Source of the DNA: AP-15 sp963712825 | Lineage (GTDB): Bacteria > Pseudomonadota > Alphaproteobacteria > ATCC43930 > CGMCC-115725 | Direction of reading: 5' to 3' | Length of the DNA: 64,000 nucleotides | NCBI GenBank assembly: GCA_963712825.1 | Contig: CAVQJP010000002.1 | Coordinates: 496,001-560,000 of the forward strand | Shown: piece by piece, positions 52,018 to 61,659 of the stretch | Position numbering within the stretch: the stretch's first letter is position 1 | Layout of the letters: each line of letters starts with the position of its first letter | Notes under the pieces: model-generated | Seen by the model: the letters and a program-made list of their open reading frames with translations, nothing else | Told to the model about the DNA's origin: nothing | Database searches by the model: none | Made by a program: the position numbers and the translations under genes

Positions 52018-53824
52018 CGGCGTAGCCGAGCCGCTCGATTGTCGGCGCCAGGATCTCGACCGCCGGCATCAAATGCCGGCGATAATGGCGGTAGCGGTAG
52101 CGCGCGCCGGCGTAAAGCGGCTCGGTCACCTGGGCATAGCTCGCGGTCCGTGCATGGCGGCGGTTTTGATGGAAATCGAGACAGCGTTGGTCGAATGGCT
52201 CGCCGACAAAATCGAGCATCCGACGCACCGCGGCTTCCTGGTCGTCGACAATGTCTTCATAGCGCACCGGCAGATAGCGCAGCGTCATCTGGGCGCGGTA
52301 ATGCGCGACCAGATCCATTGTCAGCCGATAGTGCTGCGCGGCGCTCTCGAGCGCATAGGCGCAGCAAAATCCGTGCGTCAGGTTATTGGCAAAGACCGAC
52401 AGCACGACATCGAGCGGATGGCGCAACACATGGATCAGCGGGGCACGCGGAAACAGCAACGCGATCAGCCCGAGATGGGTTTCGTTGAGCGGCATCTTGT
52501 CGGTGAACCACGCCTGGCCGGTTTGCGTCAGGCCCCGGCGGCGCGCCCGTGCCAGATAATCGTCGCGCAATTCGTCGAGCCCGTCGCGGCAGTCGCCCAT
52601 CCACAGCTCGGCCAGTGCCTCGGGGTAGGCGAGCGGGCTGTAGAATGTGCGCTGCAGGCTCGCCGTGATCTCGTTGACAAAGGGCAGCTCGTCGCCGGCG
52701 GCAATCCGCGGATGCGCCGACAAGGTCTGCTCGACCAGGGTCGTCCCGGAGCGCGGAAACCCGAGAATAAAGATCGGCTGGGGCTGGTCCCCGCGCGTCG
52801 CTGCGCGGGGCAGGGTTTGCAGGCGGCCTTCGGTAAAAAACGCCTTCAGGCGCTCGGCCATCGGGCGCGCCTCCTCGGCCCGATAGACCAGGCCGCCGGC
52901 CTCGCGGCATTGCCGTTTGCCCTCGGCGAATGCGGCAAACGCCTCGTCATGGCGGCCGATGCGGTCGAGCAGCCGCCCCTTTTGGAGCAATTCGTCGGCC
53001 CCGAGCCCGCCTGTGGCGGAAGCGGCGCGGGCGAGCACGGCGAGGGCCGCGTCAATGCCGCCGGTGCGCGCCTCGATCACGGCGCGGGTCAACAGGATGC
53101 GCGGGTCCGCCGGCCGCAGCGCCTCGGCATCGGCCAGCACCTCGGCGGCGCGGGCAAAATTGCGGTCGGCTTCCTCCATCCGCGCCCAGCCGAGCAGGGT
53201 TTCGACGACCTCCGGCGCCGCCGCCGCCGATTCTCTGTAAAGCTCACGCAACTCGGCGATCCGGCCCTGGTTTTTCAAGTTCCAGGCGAGGTTCGCCAAG
53301 ACGATCGGGTCGCGCCTGCCGGACAATTCGATGACCCGGCGATAGTGGTATTCGCCGGTTTGCGGCCGATGCGCCTCGGTCATCGCCATGCCCAAAAGAT
53401 TGTGCGACTGGGCGTTCTCCGGGGCGATGCGCACCGCGTTTCGGGCGTGGATTTCGGCTTCCGCGGCCGCCCCCTTGGCGAGGAGCGCCAAGGTCAATTC
53501 GTGCGTCGCCCACAAGGTGTTGGGATGCAATTGCACGATCCGCCGCAGCAGCGCCTCGGCGGCAATGCCGCGGCCGTCGGCCCGGCAGATTTGCCACAAT
53601 GCCGCCAGCGCCTGCGGCTGACCCGGCGCCAGCTCCAGCACCTCGCGGCACAGCCGCTCGGCCTCCGCCGTCATGCCGCTCTGCAACGCCGCGGCCGCGC
53701 GCTCGACCGCCGGCAGCAATGGCGCGCCCGCTCCCGGCGGCGGCAATGTCGCGGGGTCGAGCCCGCAGCACCGCGCGGCCCTGAGGCCGCTGCCGCACGC
53801 GCATTTGCTTTGATCGGCAAGCAT
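52010..53824 (-). CDS. TPR-containing sulfotransferase with N-terminal SEC-C-like motif
   Basis: 604 residues. The N-terminus carries KCACGSGLRAARCCG, a CxCGSG...CC pattern as in the SEC-C zinc motif. TPR repeats follow (about 30-330; AERLCREVLELAPGQPQALA, HNLLGMAMTEAHRPQTGEYH, LLGWARMEEADRNFARAAEV). The C-terminal 270 residues are a PAPS-dependent sulfotransferase with FILGFPRSGTTLVEQTLSAH (5'-phosphosulfate loop) and VLRHPLDVVLSVFANN (3'-phosphate loop). Such TPR-sulfotransferases are common in alphaproteobacteria; acceptors are usually glycans or unknown. The gene is transcribed first, then the TPR-glycosyltransferase, overlapping by 8 nt. Confidence 0.88.
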   Translation of the reverse strand: MLADQSKCACGSGLRAARCCGLDPATLPPPGAGAPLLPAVERAAAALQSGMTAEAERLCREVLELAPGQPQALAALWQICRADGRGIAAEALLRRIVQLHPNTLWATHELTLALLAKGAAAEAEIHARNAVRIAPENAQSHNLLGMAMTEAHRPQTGEYHYRRVIELSGRRDPIVLANLAWNLKNQGRIAELRELYRESAAAAPEVVETLLGWARMEEADRNFARAAEVLADAEALRPADPRILLTRAVIEARTGGIDAALAVLARAASATGGLGADELLQKGRLLDRIGRHDEAFAAFAEGKRQCREAGGLVYRAEEARPMAERLKAFFTEGRLQTLPRAATRGDQPQPIFILGFPRSGTTLVEQTLSAHPRIAAGDELPFVNEITASLQRTFYSPLAYPEALAELWMGDCRDGLDELRDDYLARARRRGLTQTGQAWFTDKMPLNETHLGLIALLFPRAPLIHVLRHPLDVVLSVFANNLTHGFCCAYALESAAQHYRLTMDLVAHYRAQMTLRYLPVRYEDIVDDQEAAVRRMLDFVGEPFDQRCLDFHQNRRHARTASYAQVTEPLYAGARYRYRHYRRHLMPAVEILAPTIERLGYAVD

Positions 53825-54780
53825 CGCAGCTTATTGAATCTTCAGCCGTTCCTAATTGCAATTACAAAGAACGAATGTCCCTCAACGGCGACCGTCGGCA
53901 GAGCGGAACCAGAAAAGATAAAGGATTATACCTGAAATCCGGATTTCTTCGACCCGCGTGTATCGGTTGCATGGCGACGCCGCGCCCTGCGCCGGCGCCC
54001 TCGGCCGCAAGCTATTTCTGCTGATTCCACTCCCCCCCATTGGCTGATAAATGGCAGCCGCCGACGGCCGAGGCCTTGGTCGCGCAGAACCCCGGCGCAA
54101 GCTGGCGCATCCCGTTCGGCAGCTGACGGGCGATTTGCGGTGGCCACGGGCGCCGGCGCGAAAAGCCGGCGCCCGTGTCTCCACAGCAGACTGGAAGATT
54201 CGCTCGAACGAATTCGCCCGCCCCCATCGCCGCGGCCGGCCGGCTCGTTACGGTTGCCACGATGGCGCGCTATGTCGATGCGATCGGCGGTCCCTTATGG
54301 CCGAGGGTTCGGTGCTCGGCTGCGTTGGCGCGCGGTCGGCTCCCGCACCCGAATTCCCTGACAGCCTACCGCTTACCTTCTTTGCGCAGAGCGGCGGCGA
54401 GGGCGGTGGCATCCGGTTCGAGCAATCCGCTCGCCGGATTTTCGGGTGAGGGTCGATTCATTCGCGACCCAGGCGGGCTTTGTTCGGGTGGATACCGTTG
54501 AACGTTTAAGCCGTGAGGCGCGCCACCGCCCGATTTTGGGAAAGCGGACGACAGCCTGCACGAACTCTGGCGTTGATGTCGAATTTATGTTATTTATTTT
54601 GTATCCATCGAGGTGGCGTCTTCGACGATTGATCCCAACGTGGATAAACTTGGCGGCGCAGTCAGGGTGCTTGGCACGTGTGTCAATGGCATCGCCAGCG
54701 AAACACGGTTTGAGGCGCCTGATTAGGGGCTGCGTCTGGGGTGAAGATTTACGAACGCGACCTGTACGGGGAGATCCAGG
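53825..54780. other. 956-bp gap with a secreted-protein remnant
   Basis: No intact gene. It contains the promoter of the minus-strand TPR-sulfotransferase operon, a decayed 3' end of an FG-GAP protein gene (54043-54126) and the upstream region of the 1241-residue protein, whose ATG follows GGGGAGATCCAGG. Short plus-strand frames (54446-54877 for instance) look like non-coding sequence. Confidence 0.45.
54043..54126 (+). pseudogene. Remnant of an FG-GAP/PPC protein 3' end
   Basis: After an in-frame stop the plus strand reads ADKWQPPTAEALVAQNPGAS, then WRIPFGS and TGA at 54124-54126. This matches the end of the 905-residue protein encoded at 58917-61634 (EALVGQNPGPSW in one repeat, AQNPGSSWHIPFGS at its end). 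It is a stranded 28-codon piece of a paralogue, showing that this locus has lost or rearranged members of the family. Confidence 0.65.
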
Positions 54781-57700
54781 ATGGCGACGACCAAAGTCAT
54801 ATTCGCTGGTTACGATGCAAAAGGCGGCTTGGATCTCTGGGTCACGAACGGAACTGCTGCGGGAACGAGCGAGCTGACGATCAGCGGGACGTACTCGTAC
54901 GGGCTGTTGTACTCCGGCAACGCGGATTTCACGCTCCTCGCTGGCCAGGCCCTGTTTGCCGGCTACGATGCAAACGGTCAGGAAAATTTATGGGTCACCG
55001 ACGGCACGGTCGCCGGTACCGGGGAGCTGACGGTTCCGGGGCAGGACGCGTACGGCCTGCAGCCGCGCGACTTCACGCTTTTCGGCGGCGCAGCGCTGTT
55101 CGCGGGTTACGACGCGAGCGGTCATTATAATCTTTGGGTGACGAACGGAACCGCGGCCGGCACCAGCGAGCTGACCGCGGCGGGCGCGTCTTCTTCGGGT
55201 CTGATCTATTACTATAACGGTCCTGACGTAACGGTCCTCGGCAATAAGGCATTGTTCCAAGGCGAGGACACCAGTGGCCACCTCGGTTTGTGGGTAACGA
55301 ATGGCACGGTCGCCGGGACAAGCGAAGTGCAGGTTGCCACGGCCAGCTCAAGCGGGCTGCTTTACTCTGGGGCTCCCGATTTCCTTGTCCTCGGCGGCAA
55401 GGCGTTATTCGCCGGCTATGATGCAAGCGGTCACCGAGGTCTTTGGACGACAAACGGAACCACGTCGGGAACGAGCGAGCTGACCAGCACTTCGGCATAC
55501 TCCGCCGGTCTTTTCTACTACACCGTTGTCCCTAATCTGACCCGGCTCAATGCCAGCATGGCGGTCTTTGAGGGTGACGACGCGATCGGTCACTACAATC
55601 TCTGGGTCACCAATGGGACTTCGGCGGGCACCAGCGAGCTTACCGCGAAAGGGGCAGACCCGAGCGGGCTTTTTTACTTTGATGCCCATGCTGCCGCGCC
55701 GGACTTCACACCCTTTGGAACCAAGATGCTGTTCAACGGCGAAGACAGCAGCAGCGCGATCGGTCTGTGGATAAGCGACGGGACCTCAGCGGGGACCAGC
55801 GAAATAACCGCGTCGGGAGCTGATTCGACAGGGCTGTTCTCTAACGGGACCGTTCAGGTGGCTCCGGACCTCACTGTCCTCGGCGCCAAGGCGCTGTTCG
55901 CGGGATTCGACAATAACGGGCATGCCGGGCTGTGGGTGACCAACGGCACGGCGGCGGGGACCAGCGAGCTTGTTGTCGCCGGATCCGACCCGAGCGGGCT
56001 GTTCTATAATAATGGGCCGGTTCTCAACCCGGATTTTACCGTCGTCGGCTCAACCGCCCTGTTCGAGGGCTTTGATGTAAACGGCCACCAGAATTTTTGG
56101 GTCACCAATGGGACTTCAGCGGGAACGAGCGAACTGCCCGTTGCTGGGGCGGATTCAACGGGACTGGCTCCGACCGAGTTCATCGTCATCCCGCCGCCGC
56201 CGTCGGCGCCGACTGGGTTGGCGCTGGCGGCGGGGTCGGACAGCGGGGTCAAGGGCGACGGCGTCACCAATGTGACAAAGCCCACGATCACCGGCGCGGG
56301 CCAGACCGGGGACACCGTCATCCTCTATAATGGGTCGACCGCGATCGGCAGCGCGGTAGTAGGAGCCGGGACCTGGTCGGTGACGCCCTCGGGCGTGCTG
56401 TCGACCGGGCTGCACACCTTGACCGCGACCGAAACAAACCCGACGAGCGGGACCAGCGCCGCCTCGGCGCCGCTGAAGCTGACGATCAAAACCGCGGCGC
56501 CGGTGCCGTCGGGGCTGAGCTTTGCGGTGGCGGCGGACAAAGGCAGCTCGGGCGACACGTTCGCGGTCGCGGGCCGAGGCGAGGCCGGCGACACCGTCAC
56601 CCTTTATGACGGCGCGACCGCGATCGGCAGCGCGACGGCGGCGGCGGGCGGGACCTGGTCGATCACCACCGCGAACCCGCTGGCGGCCGGGGCGCACAGC
56701 TTGACCGCCAAAGAGGTCGATGTTGCCGGCAACACCAGCCTGGTCTCGGCGGCGCAGAGCCTGACGATCAGGAGCGCCACCCCGAACGCGGTGGTGTTTG
56801 TCGGCACCCCCGGAACCGATCGGTTCACCGGCGGGGCGGGCAACGACATCTTCGAATTTTCGTCCGCCAATCTCGCCAATACCGACACGGCGGCGGGCGG
56901 CGGCGGCAGCGACGAGCTGCTGATGACGACGCCGGGCACGGTGCTGGCGGGCGGGGTCCGCGGGGTCGCGAGCTACGTGCTCGCCAATGGCGGGGCCAAC
57001 AGCCTGACCCTGGTCAACGCCAACTTTGGCGGGCTCGCCAGCGGCGCGATCTGGATCTATGGCGGCAATGCCGGCAACACGGTCAACGCGGCGGCGGTGA
57101 CCGGCGCCAACCGGATCGTCGCGATCGGCGGCGCCGGGGCGGACACCCTGAGCGGCGGGGCGGGCAACGACACGTTCGAGTTTTCGGCCGCCACTCTCGC
57201 CAACACCGACAAGGTGACGGGCGGCGGCGGCACCAACTATCTGGACATGACGAGCTCGGGCACGGTGGCGGCGGGCGGCATCAGCGGGGTCGAGGTTTAC
57301 GAGCTCGCCGGCACCGGCGCCAACAGCCTGACCCTGGCCAACGCCAACTTTGCCGGGGTGACCGGGGCGTCGATCAGGGTCACGGGCGGCAGTGCCGGCA
57401 ACACGGTCAACGCCGCGGCGCTGACCGGCGCCAACCGCATCGTCGCGGTCGGCGGCGCCGGAACCGACCGCTTCACCGGCGGGGCGGGGAACGACATCTT
57501 TGAGTTTTCGGCGGCGAACCTTGCCGGCAGCGACACGGTGGCTGGCGGCGGCGGCAGCAACGAACTGGTGATGACGACCGCGGGGACGGTGCTGGCGGGC
57601 GGGGTCAGCGGGGTCGGGAGCTACGTGCTCGCCAATGGAGGGGCCAACAGCCTGACCCTGGCAAACGCCAACTTTGGCGGGCTCGGCGGTGCTGCGATCT

Positions 57701-58506
57701 GGGTCTATGGCGGCAATTCCGGCAACACGGTCAACGCCGCGGCGTTGACCGGCAGCAACCGCATCGTCGCGTTCGGCGGGGCCGGCGCCGACACCCTGAC
57801 CGGCGGGGCAGGCAACGACACGTTTGAGTTCGCCGCGGCCAATCTCGCCAGCACGGACAAGGTCAGCGGCGGCGGTGGCACCAATTTTCTGCAAATGACG
57901 AGCTCGGGCACGGTGCTGGCGGGCGGCGTCAGCGGGGTCGAGGTCTACGACTTGGCCAGCACCGGGGCCAACAGCCTGACCCTGGCCAACGCCAACTTTG
58001 CCGGGGTGTCCGGGGGGTCGATCCGGGTCAACGGCGGCAATGCCGGCAACAGGGTCGACGCCGCGGCGCTGACCGGCGCCAACCATGTCGTCGCGGTCGG
58101 CGGCGCCGGGGCCGACACGTTCATCGTCGGTCGGAATGCGACTTTGACCGGCGGCGGCGGGGCGGATTTGTTCGAGTTCACCACGCCGGGCTCGACCGCC
58201 GCTCCCACCGCCGACACGATCACCGACTTTACCGCCGGCACCGACCGGATCGCTTTCAGCAATGCCGGGTTCAGCCTCGGCCTCGCGGGTGCGAGCGCCA
58301 CACCGCACGCGCTGCCGACGAGTTTGTTCTCGACCCAGACCAACGGCGTTTTTGACAACAGCGCCGAGCGTCTTGCCTATAACGCCGCGACCGGAGCGCT
58401 CTATTACGATGCCCAGGGCAACACCGCCGGCAGCTCGCGCGAGCTGGTCGGTACCCTGACCAACCACCCCACCCTCGCCGCCACCGGCCTCTTCTTTGTC
58501 AGCTGA
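54781..58506 (+). CDS. Giant repeat protein: WTNGT repeats, Ig-like domains and RTX-like units
   Basis: 1241 residues with three blocks. Residues 1-470 hold nine repeats of about 50 residues with the core LWVTNGTAAGTSEL and ALFAGYDASGH, a pattern suggesting a beta-propeller or similar repeat fold. Residues about 475-665 are two bacterial Ig-like domains of the BapA kind (TGDTVILYNGSTAIGSAVV and AGDTVTLYDGATAIGSATAA). Residues 670-1150 contain four copies of the 120-residue RTX-like unit shared with the 1953-residue protein (GGAGNDIFEFSAANLA, GANSLTLANANF). The C-terminus (LPTSLFSTQT, SAERLAYNAATGALYYDAQG, LFFVS) matches that protein's secretion-like ending. No signal peptide is seen, so type I export by the exporter at 61660 is likely. 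Confidence 0.87.
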   Translation: MATTKVIFAGYDAKGGLDLWVTNGTAAGTSELTISGTYSYGLLYSGNADFTLLAGQALFAGYDANGQENLWVTDGTVAGTGELTVPGQDAYGLQPRDFTLFGGAALFAGYDASGHYNLWVTNGTAAGTSELTAAGASSSGLIYYYNGPDVTVLGNKALFQGEDTSGHLGLWVTNGTVAGTSEVQVATASSSGLLYSGAPDFLVLGGKALFAGYDASGHRGLWTTNGTTSGTSELTSTSAYSAGLFYYTVVPNLTRLNASMAVFEGDDAIGHYNLWVTNGTSAGTSELTAKGADPSGLFYFDAHAAAPDFTPFGTKMLFNGEDSSSAIGLWISDGTSAGTSEITASGADSTGLFSNGTVQVAPDLTVLGAKALFAGFDNNGHAGLWVTNGTAAGTSELVVAGSDPSGLFYNNGPVLNPDFTVVGSTALFEGFDVNGHQNFWVTNGTSAGTSELPVAGADSTGLAPTEFIVIPPPPSAPTGLALAAGSDSGVKGDGVTNVTKPTITGAGQTGDTVILYNGSTAIGSAVVGAGTWSVTPSGVLSTGLHTLTATETNPTSGTSAASAPLKLTIKTAAPVPSGLSFAVAADKGSSGDTFAVAGRGEAGDTVTLYDGATAIGSATAAAGGTWSITTANPLAAGAHSLTAKEVDVAGNTSLVSAAQSLTIRSATPNAVVFVGTPGTDRFTGGAGNDIFEFSSANLANTDTAAGGGGSDELLMTTPGTVLAGGVRGVASYVLANGGANSLTLVNANFGGLASGAIWIYGGNAGNTVNAAAVTGANRIVAIGGAGADTLSGGAGNDTFEFSAATLANTDKVTGGGGTNYLDMTSSGTVAAGGISGVEVYELAGTGANSLTLANANFAGVTGASIRVTGGSAGNTVNAAALTGANRIVAVGGAGTDRFTGGAGNDIFEFSAANLAGSDTVAGGGGSNELVMTTAGTVLAGGVSGVGSYVLANGGANSLTLANANFGGLGGAAIWVYGGNSGNTVNAAALTGSNRIVAFGGAGADTLTGGAGNDTFEFAAANLASTDKVSGGGGTNFLQMTSSGTVLAGGVSGVEVYDLASTGANSLTLANANFAGVSGGSIRVNGGNAGNRVDAAALTGANHVVAVGGAGADTFIVGRNATLTGGGGADLFEFTTPGSTAAPTADTITDFTAGTDRIAFSNAGFSLGLAGASATPHALPTSLFSTQTNGVFDNSAERLAYNAATGALYYDAQGNTAGSSRELVGTLTNHPTLAATGLFFVS

Positions 58507-58916
58507 CCCGGCGGGCGCGGCGCCGACGGCCGGCCGTCCCGGCCCCGGCCGAGATGGCAGGAAGCGCCGCCGCGGTTGGACGATCCCTTAACTTTAACCA
58601 TTAATCAGGAGTGTTTTTATTGGGGCCGCTCGGCCTACTCTTGATCGTGTCGGGCATTTGTTATAATCCTGTCCTGTTCCATTCGAGCTCGGGTCGGCGG
58701 CGCCGCGAGGACCAGCCGCCGATCGAGCTCGCATCTGGGGCGGGCGGACGGCGGCCGCGGCGACGTCCGCCGCGGTGGCGCACCACCGATGGCGAGGCGG
58801 CGACACGGCAGATGAACCTTGCCACCAATTATCGACGCGGTGGCCGGCGGCAATGCTGGGGCCTTGGCCGCGGGCTTGCCGGCGCGCCGCCGCAAGGCGT
58901 TTTTACCGGAGGATAA
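58507..58916. other. 410-bp gap between two repeat-protein genes
   Basis: Contains a perfect 14-bp palindrome GACGGCCGGCCGTC at 58525-58538, just after the stop of the preceding gene, and an AT-rich stretch near 58585-58620 that may hold a promoter. A frame from GTG 58611 encodes a hydrophobic start (LLGPLGLLLIVSGICYNPVL) and then Arg-rich non-conserved sequence. It resembles a small membrane peptide at its beginning, but the coding case is weak. Confidence 0.4.
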
Positions 58917-61634
58917 ATGGCGACGGGCACGCTTACCAATGTCGGACAGGACGACTGGGTCGCGGTCAACCTTACGGCGAACCAGACCTACGAGATTTCG
59001 ATCGTCGGCCTGTCGCAATTCGCCAAGGTCGAGGTCGGGGCGGCGGGCACGTTGTCGGCCGACGGCACCGGCGCCTTTGCGGTCCCGGGCACCGATGCCG
59101 GCCTCGGCACGGCGACGACCCAGCGGAAATATTTCACGCCATCGGTGAGCGGCACCTATTATGTAGATGTCTCCGACAGTGACGGGACGACGCCGGAGAA
59201 CTACACCGTCAAGGTTGGCGTCGTGACCGCCGATTTCGCCGACAACACGATCCGCCCCGGCAACGTGAAGGTCGGCGGCAGCGTCGCGGGCCAGCTCGGC
59301 AACGTCGCGCAGCACGACTGGGTCGCGGTCACGCTGACCGCAAACCAGGCCTATGAGTTGACGGTCAACGGCCTGACCCAGTTCGCCTCGATCGAGATCG
59401 GGACGGCGAGCGGGTTGTCGAGCCTGGTCAACAGCTCGGCGATCCCCAGCACCGATGCCGGGCTCGAGCCGGTGACGCCGCAGCACCTCTATTTCATGCC
59501 GGCGGCGAGCGGCACCTATTATGTCGACCTCTCCGACAACTACGCTGTGACGCCGGAGAATTACACGCTGAGCGTCGCCGCGGTCAGCGCCGACCACACC
59601 GACAATGCCACCCATCCCGGCAGCGTGGCGGTCGGCGGCAGCACCAGCGGCCGGCTCGCTGACATCGGGCAGCGCGACTGGATCGCGGTCAATCTGACGG
59701 CGAACCGGGCCTATGAGGTGACCGTGACCGGGCTGAGCCAATCCGCCCTGGTCGAGATCGGGACGGCGGGCGGGTTGTCGGGCGACGGCACCAGCGCCTT
59801 TGCGGTCGCCGGCGCCAACACCGGCGGCAAGGCGACGACGCAGGACCTCTATTTCATGCCGTCGGCGAGCGGCACCTATTATATCGACGTCTCCGATGGC
59901 CATGGCGCCGCCCCGGAAAATTACACGGTCGCGGTCGCCGCCGTCGCCGCCGACTATACCGACAACGCGACCCATCCCGGCAGCCTTGCCGTCGGCGGCA
60001 ATACCTCGGGCAGGCTCGGCAATGTCGGGCAGCACGACTGGATCGCGGTCAGCCTGACCGCGAACCACGCCTACGAGCTGACGGTCAACGGCCTGACCCA
60101 GTTTTCGTCGGTCGAGCTCGCAGGCGCGAACGCGTTGTCCGGCGACGGCGCCATCGCCGCCGCGATTCCAGCGACCGATGCCGGCCTCGGCAAGACGACG
60201 ACGCGGAACCTGTATTTCATGCCGTCGGCGACCGGCACCTATTACGTCGACATCTCCGACAGCTTCGCGTCGACGCCGGAGAATTACACCGTCGCGGTCG
60301 CCGCCGTCGCCGCCGACTACACCGACAACGCCAGCCATCCCGGCAGCGTGGCGGTTGGCGGCAGCACCACCGGCACGCTCGCCAATGCCGGGCAGCATGA
60401 CTGGATCGCGGTCAGCCTGACCGCAAACCAGGGCTATGAGGTAACCGTCAACGGCCTGACCGAGTTCGACACGGTCGAGATCGGGACCGCGGGCGGGCTG
60501 TCGAGCGACGGCACCAGCGCTTTCGCGGTCGGGGCGGCCAGCACCGGCGGCAAGGCGACGACGCAGAGCCTGTACTTTATGCCGTCGGCGAGCGGCACCT
60601 ATTACATCGACGTCTCCGACAACTCGGGCACCGCGCCGGAGAATTACAAAGTCAGCGTCGCCGCCGTCGCCGCCGACCATACCGACAACCCCACCCACCC
60701 CGGCGCCGTGGCCGTGACCGGCGCGCAGGGATTGCTGTCTCTGACTGACGATTTTAACGGCGCCGGAAAGTCCGACATCCTGTGGCAGAGCACCCAGGGT
60801 CAGGCGGCGATCTGGTTTATGAACGGCGCGACGCCGCTCAGCGAGCCGCTGGTGGCGCAGAACCCGGGACCGAGCTGGCGGGTGATCGGGTCGGGCGACT
60901 TCAACGGCGACGGTCTGGCCGACATCCTGTGGCAGAGCACCCAAGGCCAAGCCGCGATCTGGCTGATGAACGGGGCGACGCCGATTTCCGAGCCGCTCGC
61001 CGGGCAGAACCCGGGCACGGATTGGAAGGTGATCGGGTCGGGCGATTTCGACGGCACCGGCAAGTCGGACATTCTGTGGCAGAGCGCCCAGGGGCAGGCG
61101 GCGATCTGGTTTATGAACGGGGGGACGCCGCTCAGCGAACCGGTGATCGCGCAAAACCCGGGGACTGACTGGCATGTGATCGGGTCGGGCGATTTCACCG
61201 GGAACGGCAAATCGGACATCCTGTGGCAGAACACCGATGGCCAAGCCGCGATATGGCTGATGAATGGCGCGACCCCGACAAGCGAACCGTTGGTAGCACA
61301 GAACCCGGGACCGGACTGGCACGTGGTCGGCACCGGCGACTTCAACGGCGACGGCAAGTCGGACATTCTGTGGCAGAACACCGACGGGCAGGCGGCGATC
61401 TGGCTGATGAACGGCACGACGCCGACTACCGAGGCATTGGTCGGGCAGAATCCGGGGCCGAGCTGGCACGTGGTCGGCGCCGGCGATTACAGCGGCAACG
61501 GCAAGTCGGACATTTTGTGGCAGAACACCGACGGGCAGGCGGCGATCTGGTTTATGAACGGCACGACGGTGACGAGCGAACCGGTGATTGCGCAGAACCC
61601 GGGATCGAGCTGGCATATCCCGTTCGGCAGCTGA
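58917..61634 (+). CDS. Secreted-type protein with five PPC-like domains and six FG-GAP repeats
   Basis: 905 residues; ATG 58917 has GGAGG 6 nt upstream. Residues 1-600 contain five units of about 120 residues (GQHDWIAVSLTANQAYELTV, SGTYYVDVSDSDG, PENYTVAVAAVAADYTDNA), resembling the bacterial pre-peptidase C-terminal (PPC) beta-sandwich. Residues about 605-905 contain six FG-GAP/VCBS units of about 45 residues, each with a Ca-type loop (DFNGDGKSDILWQ) and QAAIWLMNGATPTSEPLVAQ. The protein ends AQNPGSSWHIPFGS and lacks both a Sec signal and the RTX-like C-terminus of the two other large proteins, so its export route is not obvious. It lies 25 nt before the exporter gene. Adhesion or ligand binding is inferred. 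Confidence 0.85.
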   Translation: MATGTLTNVGQDDWVAVNLTANQTYEISIVGLSQFAKVEVGAAGTLSADGTGAFAVPGTDAGLGTATTQRKYFTPSVSGTYYVDVSDSDGTTPENYTVKVGVVTADFADNTIRPGNVKVGGSVAGQLGNVAQHDWVAVTLTANQAYELTVNGLTQFASIEIGTASGLSSLVNSSAIPSTDAGLEPVTPQHLYFMPAASGTYYVDLSDNYAVTPENYTLSVAAVSADHTDNATHPGSVAVGGSTSGRLADIGQRDWIAVNLTANRAYEVTVTGLSQSALVEIGTAGGLSGDGTSAFAVAGANTGGKATTQDLYFMPSASGTYYIDVSDGHGAAPENYTVAVAAVAADYTDNATHPGSLAVGGNTSGRLGNVGQHDWIAVSLTANHAYELTVNGLTQFSSVELAGANALSGDGAIAAAIPATDAGLGKTTTRNLYFMPSATGTYYVDISDSFASTPENYTVAVAAVAADYTDNASHPGSVAVGGSTTGTLANAGQHDWIAVSLTANQGYEVTVNGLTEFDTVEIGTAGGLSSDGTSAFAVGAASTGGKATTQSLYFMPSASGTYYIDVSDNSGTAPENYKVSVAAVAADHTDNPTHPGAVAVTGAQGLLSLTDDFNGAGKSDILWQSTQGQAAIWFMNGATPLSEPLVAQNPGPSWRVIGSGDFNGDGLADILWQSTQGQAAIWLMNGATPISEPLAGQNPGTDWKVIGSGDFDGTGKSDILWQSAQGQAAIWFMNGGTPLSEPVIAQNPGTDWHVIGSGDFTGNGKSDILWQNTDGQAAIWLMNGATPTSEPLVAQNPGPDWHVVGTGDFNGDGKSDILWQNTDGQAAIWLMNGTTPTTEALVGQNPGPSWHVVGAGDYSGNGKSDILWQNTDGQAAIWFMNGTTVTSEPVIAQNPGSSWHIPFGS

Positions 61635-61659
61635 CCGCGTCGTTGCGACCGGAGGGGCG

